DNA of 5,434 nucleotides from Actinomycetota bacterium (GTDB taxonomy: Bacteria > Actinomycetota > Thermoleophilia > Solirubrobacterales > Solirubrobacteraceae): assembly GCA_005883905.1 (NCBI GenBank), contig VAYD01000184.1, forward strand, positions 1 through 5,434. Reading direction: 5' to 3'. This document shows positions 1 to 5,371 of the stretch, in pieces (within the stretch, counting starts at the first letter, position 1; every line of letters begins with the position of its first letter). Both the position numbers and the translations under genes were made by a program. A model generated the notes under the pieces. The model saw only the letters and a program-made list of their open reading frames with translations, searched no databases and was not told where the DNA came from.

Positions 1-1051
1 CCTGCCCGACCTGCAGCACCTCGACGGCGCCGGCGAGCCGTTCGATCAGCGGATCGGCGATCGCCTCGTGGACGAGCACGCGCGCGGCCGCGCTGCACTT
101 CTGCCCGGCATAGAGGAACGCGCTCGTGACGACCGCGGGCACGGTGTCGTCGAGGTCCGCGTCGGCGTCGACCACGATGCAGTTCTTGCCGCCCATCTCG
201 GCGACGACGCGCTTGAGGTGGCGCCCGCCGACCGGGACGTCGGCGGCGGTGCGCAGGATGTCGAGCCCAACCGGGCCGCTGCCGGTGAACGCGATCGTCT
301 GGACGTCGCGGTGGCGCACGAGCGCCGCGCCGACGTCGCCCTCGCCCGGCAGGAGCGCCAGCGCGTCGGGCGGGACGCCGGCCTCGCGCAGCGCCTGGAC
401 GACCATCAGGCCGCAGCCGGGCGACTGCTCGGCCGGCTTGAGCACGACGGTGTTGCCGGTCGCCAGCCCCGCGGCGACCATCCCGGTCGGGATCGCGACC
501 GGGAAGTTCCACGGCGAGATCACCGCGACGACGCCGCGTGGCGCGTAGCGCATCACGTTGCGCTCGCCCGGGACCTGGAAGACGTGTGCGCCCCGGTCGA
601 GCGCCATCGCGCCGCGCGCGTAGAACTCGAGGAAGTCGATGGCTTCGCAGATGTCGGCGTCGGCCTCGCCCCAGGGCTTGGCGCACTCGCGGACCGCGAG
701 CGCGGCCAGCCGCGGCCGGCGCTCGCGCATCCAGGCGGCTGCGCGCATGAGGATGTCGGCGCGCGCGGACGCCGGGCGCGCGGCCCACGCCGGGAAGGCC
801 CGCACCGCGGCTTCGACGGCCTGGTCGACCTCGGCGGGCGTGGCGGCCGCCGCGACCGCGACCGCGCGGTCCGGGTTGCCAGGGTCGGTCGACGTGATCT
901 GGTCGCCCTCGCGGCGCTCGTTGCCGACCCACACGGGGACGCGGAGCGGCAGGTCGGGATCGAGCGCGCGCAGGCCGTCCAGCAGCTGCTCGCGCTCGGG
1001 CGCGCGGCGCAGCTCCATGAGCGGCTCGTTGGTGAAGTCGCTGACGGTCAC
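1..1051 (-). CDS. pruA: L-glutamate gamma-semialdehyde (1-pyrroline-5-carboxylate) dehydrogenase, 3' end beyond the window
   Basis: This NAD-dependent aldehyde dehydrogenase performs the second step of proline catabolism, oxidising glutamate semialdehyde (from P5C) to glutamate in the cytoplasm. I translated 350 codons. The frame is open to the window edge, so roughly the last third of a protein usually a little over 500 residues is missing. Visible family landmarks are PWNFPV with the oxyanion Asn at 182, KPAEQSP from Lys205 (cofactor binding), FTGSGPVG at 255-262 (NAD-binding turn), EMGGKN with general base Glu285, and GQKCSA with the nucleophile Cys319. The 34-residue Glu-Cys spacing and the GQKCSA context are typical of P5C dehydrogenases rather than generic ALDHs. 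The N-terminus (DFTNEPLMEL) also fits the family and supports the GTG start at 1051. An ATG at codon 12 (1018) is less likely because it would remove this motif. GTG overlaps the stop of the upstream proline dehydrogenase by four bases. No Shine-Dalgarno sequence is visible, so translation probably depends on coupling. Confidence 0.95.
   Translation of the reverse strand, partial: MTVSDFTNEPLMELRRAPEREQLLDGLRALDPDLPLRVPVWVGNERREGDQITSTDPGNPDRAVAVAAAATPAEVDQAVEAAVRAFPAWAARPASARADILMRAAAWMRERRPRLAALAVRECAKPWGEADADICEAIDFLEFYARGAMALDRGAHVFQVPGERNVMRYAPRGVVAVISPWNFPVAIPTGMVAAGLATGNTVVLKPAEQSPGCGLMVVQALREAGVPPDALALLPGEGDVGAALVRHRDVQTIAFTGSGPVGLDILRTAADVPVGGRHLKRVVAEMGGKNCIVVDADADLDDTVPAVVTSAFLYAGQKCSAAARVLVHEAIADPLIERLAGAVEVLQVGQ
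1048..1051 (-). promoter_or_regulatory. GTGA stop/start overlap coupling proline dehydrogenase to P5C dehydrogenase
   Basis: On the minus strand the four bases GTGA hold both the GTG start of the P5C dehydrogenase (1051-1049) and the TGA stop of the proline dehydrogenase (1050-1048). The 30 bases before the GTG contain no purine-rich Shine-Dalgarno sequence. Termination-reinitiation by the same ribosome is therefore the likely way the second enzyme is made, which would keep the two enzymes in a fixed ratio. The overlap is seen directly; the coupling is inferred. Confidence 0.85.
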
Positions 1052-2388
1052 GGAGCCGCGAGCAGGGTCGCGAGCGGGACGCCGCGCGCCTGCTCGTGCA
1101 GGAAGGACTCGTTGCTCGTGTTCTCGAGCAGGCGCCGCACCAGGTAGGCCATGCCGGCGACGAGGTCGCCGACCGGGCAGTACGTGCGCACGCGCATGCC
1201 GAGCCCGGCGAGCGCGTGTTCGAGATCGTCGCCGAGACCGCGCAGCACCTGGAGCTCGAGGTCCTCGTCGGGCGCCCCGAGCCGGCGGTTCTGCGCGATC
1301 GCGTGCGCCACCGAGCGCAGGTTGTGGCTGGCGATCGCAGGGCGGACCGACGGCCGCGCCTCCAGCAACCGGACCGTGAGGTCCTCGAAGTTGCGATCCG
1401 AGTCCGCCTTGATCTCGAACACGGGGGCGTCCCATCCGTGCTGGCGGGCCTCGACGACCTCGTGGTCCCAGTAGGCGCCCTTGACGAGCCTGACGGTCAG
1501 GGGCGACGCCCGGTTCGTCTGCGCGGCCCATGCGGTGATCCGGTCGCACAGCGGCGGGGAGTCGCGCAGGTACGCCTGCAGGACGAGGCCGGCCGACGGG
1601 CCGTCCTGGAACTCCGGCTCGCTCAACAGCTCGAGCACGAGGTCGGTGACCGCCTCGCGCGAGTCGAAGGACTCCATGTCGATGTGCAGGTGCGCGCCGC
1701 GCTGCTTGGCGCGGTGCAGCAGCTCGCGCAGGCGCGGGGCGGCGTCGCGCTTGCCGATCTCCGGGGCGTCGGGGCGCAGCAGCGGGGTGAGCGCGCTGAC
1801 CTTCACCGACAGGTTTGCGCGCGGCAGCCGGCCCATGCTGTCGCGCTCGAGCTGCGGCTTGGGCGGCAGGTCCTCGTAGACGCCCGCGAGCTGGTCGAGC
1901 GCTTCGGCGCAGCGCTGCGCGTAGCGGTCGGCCTCGGCCGATGTCACGGTCGCCTCGCCAAGCAGATCGACGGAGGTCGCGGCGCCGGTGCGCCACAGCT
2001 CCTGGAGGATCTTCGTGGCCTCGCGCGGCGTCTCGCCGACGATGAAGCGGTGCGCCATGTGGCGCACGCCGGCGGCCGACGCCGCGCCGAGCGCCGTCCG
2101 GCCGGCCTTCGTGCTCGACATCTTCATCGCCACCTCGAGCGGCGGCGGCCGGTCCGGGACCTCCTCGAGGAAGCCGGTCAGGTGGCGCGCGAGGTCGTCG
2201 AGGCTGCGGCAGGCAGGCACGACGTCGACGAACCGGAACAGCGCGGCGCGCAGCTGGTCGTCCTGCGACGCGAGGTCCATCGCCTTGTCGTCGAGCGCCT
2301 TCAGCGGCCGCCGCGCGGCCGACGGAAACCGTCCGGCGACGTCACGCCCGACGGCCAGGATCTCGTCGTCGATCGTCGGCGCCGCCAT
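1048..2388 (-). CDS. pruB: Proline dehydrogenase (FAD-dependent, PutA PRODH-domain type)
   Basis: This enzyme oxidises L-proline to 1-pyrroline-5-carboxylate with FAD and passes electrons to the quinone pool. It is probably membrane-associated, although no transmembrane segment is seen. The product is 446 residues, longer than the roughly 300 of compact monofunctional enzymes. The extra N-terminal helical part (about 1-110) and the stretch FIVGETPREA...SVDLLGEATVT (115-149) resemble the PRODH half of PutA. Barrel motifs occur in order: LSVKVSAL (Lys196), HIDMES (Asp237), VLQAY (Gln271), RLVKGAYWD (300-308, Arg300), ASHN (His355), RTYCPVG (Tyr403) and AYLVRRLLENTSNESF (Tyr415, Arg418, Arg419, Glu422). 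They match the E. coli PutA substrate- and FAD-contact positions. I chose the ATG at 2388. The frame stays open upstream to another ATG at 2676, but that 96-residue extension is Arg-rich, unlike the family, and lies inside the neighbouring gene. A TANNNT element 7 bases upstream also supports 2388. The downstream gene overlaps by four bases. The symbol follows mycobacterial usage; putB would be an equivalent. Confidence 0.94.
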   Translation of the reverse strand: MAAPTIDDEILAVGRDVAGRFPSAARRPLKALDDKAMDLASQDDQLRAALFRFVDVVPACRSLDDLARHLTGFLEEVPDRPPPLEVAMKMSSTKAGRTALGAASAAGVRHMAHRFIVGETPREATKILQELWRTGAATSVDLLGEATVTSAEADRYAQRCAEALDQLAGVYEDLPPKPQLERDSMGRLPRANLSVKVSALTPLLRPDAPEIGKRDAAPRLRELLHRAKQRGAHLHIDMESFDSREAVTDLVLELLSEPEFQDGPSAGLVLQAYLRDSPPLCDRITAWAAQTNRASPLTVRLVKGAYWDHEVVEARQHGWDAPVFEIKADSDRNFEDLTVRLLEARPSVRPAIASHNLRSVAHAIAQNRRLGAPDEDLELQVLRGLGDDLEHALAGLGMRVRTYCPVGDLVAGMAYLVRRLLENTSNESFLHEQARGVPLATLLAAP

Positions 2389-2395
2389 GGCCCCG

Positions 2396-2401
2396 ACGAT
2401 A
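2396..2401 (-). promoter_or_regulatory. Putative leaderless -10 element (TATCGT) for the proline dehydrogenase operon
   Basis: The minus strand reads TATCGT, then seven bases (CGGGGCC), then the ATG at 2388. This matches TANNNT at the distance that would put the transcription start on the A of the start codon, the arrangement of leaderless genes common in Actinobacteria. There is no Shine-Dalgarno sequence, which fits. No convincing -35 hexamer is seen 16-18 bases further upstream. The same spacing recurs before the gene starting at 3431. Confidence 0.45.
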
Positions 2402-2417
2402 CAACTCGGGCGGCCGG

Positions 2418-3431
2418 CTAGGGCGTCGCCGTGACCGTCGTCGGGTTGGTCGCCGTGGACGAGGCCTTGTGAGTGGTCTTCGTCTTCTTCGGTGTGGACG
2501 CGGGAGCGACAGACGTGCTCTGCACGGTGCGCGTATCGACGGTGGCGGAGTCGCCGCCGCCGTCGAAGACGCCGCCGATGGCGAGCGCGGCGGCCGCGCC
2601 ACAGGCGAGGACGGCGACTGGGACCATGATGCGCAGTCGGCGCCGGCGGCGGGGCGGCTCCTCGGTCGCGTTCCACGTCGCCGGGCCGGGCTCGATCATG
2701 TGATGGTCGTAGGTGTCCTCGACAGACTCGGTTTCGCCGGTCCAGCCGTCCTCGTCGTGGTCGTCGAGCTCGTCAGGAAGCTGGTGGTCGGGCGGGAGCT
2801 CGTCGATGGGCGCCGGCTCGAGGGGCGGAGCAGGTTCGAGAACGGTGTCATCGGGCGGCGGTGGCTCGGCGGCGGCTGCCTCGACCGGAGCGGCCTCCGC
2901 GAGCGCGGCGAGGAGCAGCGCGGTCGTGGCGCTGTCAAGCGGCGTGTGGGACGTCGCCACGTATGCGCGCTCGGCCCGCCGGAACGCCGCCTCGGTGGCG
3001 CGACAGGTCGGGCAGCGGTCGAGGTGGCGCCCGAGGCGGTCGAGGTCCGCGGTGCCAAGCAGGTTCTCGGTCCGCGCCACGATGAGCGACGGCATGCGCG
3101 CGCAGGCGTCCGTCTGCCCGCGGCCGAGCATCCGGCGCGCCCCGCCGGCCTCCACGGGCGGGCGCGCGCGAGCGGCGGACGCGTGGCGCGTGGCGCTGAG
3201 CAGCAGGCGCTCGGGCTCGAGGTCGGCGGCGCCGCCGGAAGCGTGAACCGCGGCGCGGAATCGCGCCAGCGCCTCGGCCGCGGCCAGCGGCGCGTCAGCC
3301 GGCGAGCAGACCTCGCGGCTGTAGGCGAGGACCGCGGCCCCGCGGCGCTCGACGAGCGCTGCCAGCGCAGTGGGATCGCCGGCGCGCACGCCCTCGGGCG
3401 TGACCGCTCCCGGATGTTCTCCGGCGTGCAT
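2418..3431 (-). CDS. Single-pass membrane protein with sigma-70 region-2-like N-terminus and anti-sigma-type zinc finger
   Basis: The product is 337 residues and I cannot name it. Residues about 12-63 (GVRAGDPTALAALVERR...AAEALARFRAA) follow the pattern of ECF sigma region 2.1-2.2. The stretch at about 71-90 (LEPERLLLSATRHASAARAR) resembles region 2.3-2.4, in which functional sigmas carry a conserved W-L...IARN...D.LRR pattern; here the Trp and Asn are lost. No region 4 helix-turn-helix follows. Instead there is a zinc-binding anti-sigma (ZAS/zf-HC2) motif: Cys110, then His136-x3-Cys140-x2-Cys143. Residues about 183-260 are an acidic, Pro-rich linker. Arg261-265 precede one hydrophobic helix (about 268-288), and a Ser/Thr/Lys-rich tail (289-337) follows. 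Positive-inside topology puts the sigma/zinc part in the cytoplasm and the tail outside. The likely role is signal transduction to transcription, as an anti-sigma or a self-restrained sigma-like protein; this is inferred. The ATG at 3431 lacks a Shine-Dalgarno sequence but has TANNNT 7 bases upstream. The gene ends 29 bases before the proline dehydrogenase. Confidence 0.85.
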   Translation of the reverse strand: MHAGEHPGAVTPEGVRAGDPTALAALVERRGAAVLAYSREVCSPADAPLAAAEALARFRAAVHASGGAADLEPERLLLSATRHASAARARPPVEAGGARRMLGRGQTDACARMPSLIVARTENLLGTADLDRLGRHLDRCPTCRATEAAFRRAERAYVATSHTPLDSATTALLLAALAEAAPVEAAAAEPPPPDDTVLEPAPPLEPAPIDELPPDHQLPDELDDHDEDGWTGETESVEDTYDHHMIEPGPATWNATEEPPRRRRRLRIMVPVAVLACGAAAALAIGGVFDGGGDSATVDTRTVQSTSVAPASTPKKTKTTHKASSTATNPTTVTATP

Positions 3432-3436
3432 CGCAG

Positions 3437-3461
3437 GCAGCCTAGGACAACCGCTGGCTGC
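3437..3461. repeat. 6-bp inverted repeat with 13-base loop in the spacer, overlapping a putative -10
   Basis: GCAGCC at 3437-3442 and GGCTGC at 3456-3461 are perfect inverted copies separated by 13 bases. The left arm overlaps the putative -10 element of the gene starting at 3431, the usual place for a repressor operator. There is no T-run, so a terminator for the gene ending at 3497 is not supported. In DNA this GC-rich such a short pair can arise by chance. Confidence 0.2.
3439..3444 (-). promoter_or_regulatory. Putative leaderless -10 element (TAGGCT) for the sigma-like/zinc-finger gene
   Basis: The minus strand reads TAGGCT, seven bases (GCCTGCG), then the ATG at 3431. TANNNT at this spacing places transcription initiation at or next to the start codon. 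No Shine-Dalgarno sequence precedes the ATG, and no clear -35 is present. It is in an intergenic spacer of 65 bases, so it need not be coding sequence of the upstream gene. Confidence 0.42.
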
Positions 3462-3496
3462 AGGACCCGGCCAGGCGGCGCCGCACGAGGCAAGTG

Positions 3497-5371
3497 CTAC
3501 CGGATGATCGCCTTGCGCAGCCGCACGCGGCTGCGGTTGCCCGCGCCGTCGACCGCCCGCGCGTAGACGACCACCGGCCCGCGGATCGCGTGCGGGAGCC
3601 GCAGCGACCAGAAGCGCCTGCCGCTCGCGCGCTGGAACAGGCGCACTGGGCAGCGCACGGGGACGAAGCGGTGGCCCGACAGCGCTCGGCAGCCGTGGCC
3701 GTGGTAGTAGGTCACGGCGACCAGCACGCGCGCCACGCCCGACGGGTCAGACGCGATCCCGCGGATCGTGCGCAGCGGCCCGCGGCCGAAGCCCGCAATG
3801 GCCACGCGCGGAGGCCGATGCTCGCTGGAGAGCCGCACGACGAGCGTCTTCGGGTCGTAGAGCATTCCCGGGCCCCCGGCACGGACGCGCAGCACGCGAT
3901 GCCCCGCCGGCAGCCGCGTGCGGCCCGGCCCGCAGGCGAACAGCGGCCCGTTGTCGAGCCGGCAGACGAAGCTCGTCGCCGCCGGGTCGTCGGCCTTCAG
4001 CTCGACGGTCGGCCGCCGGCCGATCCGTTTGCCGACGAGCGAGGTCTGCGGCGCGTCCAGGAGCCTGAGGAACACGTCCTCGCGCGCGTTCGTGTCGCCC
4101 GCGACGAGGTTCGGCGCGGTCGACGAGAACGCGGCGATCCGGCCGTCGGCGCTCAGCGCGGGCCGCTGCAGCAACTGCGGCACCAGCTCCGCGGCGCGCG
4201 GGCTGCCGTCGTCGGCCACACCCACGACCGACGTCGTGCGCTGCTCGAGGTCGCGCACGAACACGTCTTCGCGCGGGCCGTCGCCCGGCGCCATGTTGGT
4301 CGCCAGCGACTGGAAGGCCACGATCCGCCCGTCGGCCGAGATCAACGGCGAGAACGAGTCGTTGTTGCCCTGGACGTTGAGCGAGCTGGCGCTGACGAGG
4401 ACGGTCGTGTGGCGCCGGCGGTCGCGCAGGAACACGTCGGTGTGCTGGTTGGCGTCGGCGCCCACCAGGTTCGTCGCGTCGGAGTCGAACACGACGAAGC
4501 GCCCGTCGCGCGAGATGCCGGAGATCTGCTGGAAGGGGTCGGCCACCGCGCGGTTCTGCTGGCGCCCGTGGCTGTCGACGCTCACCCGCGACGTCTTGGC
4601 AAGCACGAGGTCGCGCACGAACACGTCGCTGACGCCGTTGGTGTCGCCCGCGACGAGGTTCGACGCCTTCGACGCGAAGCTCACGAACGCGCCGCCTGCG
4701 CTGATCGACGGAGCGCCGGAGGCGCCATTGCCCGGCCCACCGCCCGGCGCCGCGCTGACGAGCGACGTCGTGCCGGTCTGCAGGTCGCGCAGGAACACGT
4801 CGGGCGCGCCGTTCGTGTCGCCTGCGACGAGGTTCGACGCCGCCGACTCGAACACGACGAAGCGCCCATCGGCCGACAGGTCTGGGTTCGACGACGGGCC
4901 GTTCGCGTCGCCGCCGTCGGCCGCGACGCTGACGCGCGACACTGTGCCGTCCGGGCCGGTGAGGAACACGTCGGCCACGCCGTTGTGGTCGCCCGCGACG
5001 AGGTTCGACGCGGACGAGACGAACGCCACGCGCGCGCCGTCCGCCGAGAGCACGGGGGAGCTCGACGGGCCGTTCGCGCCGCCGGGAGCGGCGGAAATGA
5101 GGCGCCGCTCGCCGGTGGCGACGTTGAACGTGAAGACGTCGCGGACCGAGCCGTTCGCGTCGCCGGGCATGAAGCCGCTCGCCGTCGACGCGAAGCCGAT
5201 GATCTGCCCGTCGGCGGACAGCGACGTGTCCCCGCTGTCGCCGCTGAGCTGGCTCATGTCGGGCGCCGTCGAGACGCGGAACGTGCGATCGGGCAGGCTC
5301 GTCGCCCCCGCGGTCGGGACCAGAGCCAGCGCCAGCGCGCCGGCGGCGATGACGGCGAGGCGGCGGGTCAT
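3497..5371 (-). CDS. Secreted seven-bladed TolB/PD40-like beta-propeller protein with two C-terminal Ig-like modules
   Basis: The product is 624 residues and probably exported. A signal peptide is clear: MTRR, a hydrophobic core (about 5-19), and an Ala-x-Ala-like site after AGA at 23. Seven repeats follow, each built as P.(L/I)SADGR.V.F.S.A.NLVAGDTNG..DVF.RD...T..VS.A, with the SADG Asp (or its equivalent) near residues 54, 111, 168, 226 (Gly here), 289, 347 and 409. This is the pattern of WD40-like PD40/TolB-type propellers. The N-terminal strand FRVSTA (31-36) resembles the last strand of each repeat and could close the ring with blade 7. Residues about 453-515 (FVCRLDNGPLFACGPG...LPAGHRVLRVRA) and about 519-624 (GCRALSGHRFVPVRC...FWSLRLP...ARAVDGAGNRS) look like two extracellular Ig/Big-type modules with Cys pairs 470/480 and 561/574. 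There is no catalytic motif and no C-terminal anchor. The function is unknown; surface binding or scaffolding is a guess. The ATG at 5371 is chosen because it begins the signal peptide. No Shine-Dalgarno sequence is visible. The gene is probably not functionally linked to the downstream genes. Confidence 0.88.
   Translation of the reverse strand: MTRRLAVIAAGALALALVPTAGATSLPDRTFRVSTAPDMSQLSGDSGDTSLSADGQIIGFASTASGFMPGDANGSVRDVFTFNVATGERRLISAAPGGANGPSSSPVLSADGARVAFVSSASNLVAGDHNGVADVFLTGPDGTVSRVSVAADGGDANGPSSNPDLSADGRFVVFESAASNLVAGDTNGAPDVFLRDLQTGTTSLVSAAPGGGPGNGASGAPSISAGGAFVSFASKASNLVAGDTNGVSDVFVRDLVLAKTSRVSVDSHGRQQNRAVADPFQQISGISRDGRFVVFDSDATNLVGADANQHTDVFLRDRRRHTTVLVSASSLNVQGNNDSFSPLISADGRIVAFQSLATNMAPGDGPREDVFVRDLEQRTTSVVGVADDGSPRAAELVPQLLQRPALSADGRIAAFSSTAPNLVAGDTNAREDVFLRLLDAPQTSLVGKRIGRRPTVELKADDPAATSFVCRLDNGPLFACGPGRTRLPAGHRVLRVRAGGPGMLYDPKTLVVRLSSEHRPPRVAIAGFGRGPLRTIRGIASDPSGVARVLVAVTYYHGHGCRALSGHRFVPVRCPVRLFQRASGRRFWSLRLPHAIRGPVVVYARAVDGAGNRSRVRLRKAIIR
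4022..5230 (-). repeat. Seven internal coding repeats (propeller blades), about 171-189 bp each
   Basis: This stretch encodes the seven blades, residues 48-450. The repeats are visible in the DNA too. On the plus strand the core cgacgaggttcg recurs near 4101, 4651, 4826 and 4997, and gaacacgtc recurs near 4073, 4261, 4431, 4620, 4793 and 4965. Blades 1-4 keep a regular period of 57-58 residues. Later blades vary more (58-63 residues), with insertions in the loops between blades. This is duplication inside a gene, not a mobile or CRISPR repeat. Confidence 0.85.

Noticed and set aside
68..1147. Plus-strand open frame of 359 codons antisense to P5C dehydrogenase
   Set aside because: Low-complexity Arg/Asp/Ala product with no family motif. 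The opposite strand encodes the full aldehyde dehydrogenase signature series.
1096..2421. Plus-strand open frame of 441 codons antisense to proline dehydrogenase
   Set aside because: It is a mirror of the real gene. In DNA this GC-rich, stop codons are rare on the opposite strand. Its product is Arg/Ala/Val-rich with no recognisable motif, while the minus strand carries all proline dehydrogenase motifs.
2389..2676. 96-residue N-terminal extension of proline dehydrogenase from an upstream ATG at 2676
   Set aside because: The extension lies almost entirely inside the sigma-like gene in another frame, is Arg/His-rich and has no counterpart in the family. The ATG at 2388 has a better upstream context.
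2696..3493. Minus-strand open frame of 265 codons in another frame over the sigma-like gene
   Set aside because: Arg/Ser/Pro-rich shadow product. The 337-residue frame has the zinc finger and the membrane helix.
3462..3500. Possible terminator after the propeller gene (GCAC...GTGC and GGCGCC)
   Set aside because: Only a 4-bp stem or a 6-bp palindrome with no T-run on the minus strand. Such stems are expected by chance at this GC content.
2469..3566. Plus-strand open frame of 365 codons opposite the sigma-like gene
   Set aside because: It crosses the intergenic spacer and runs into the 3' end of the propeller gene on the other strand. Its composition is Arg/Gly-rich with no motif.
4022..5230. 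Regular DNA repeats considered as a CRISPR-like or satellite array
   Set aside because: The repeats keep one reading frame, encode propeller blades and diverge at synonymous and loop positions, so they are protein-domain repeats.
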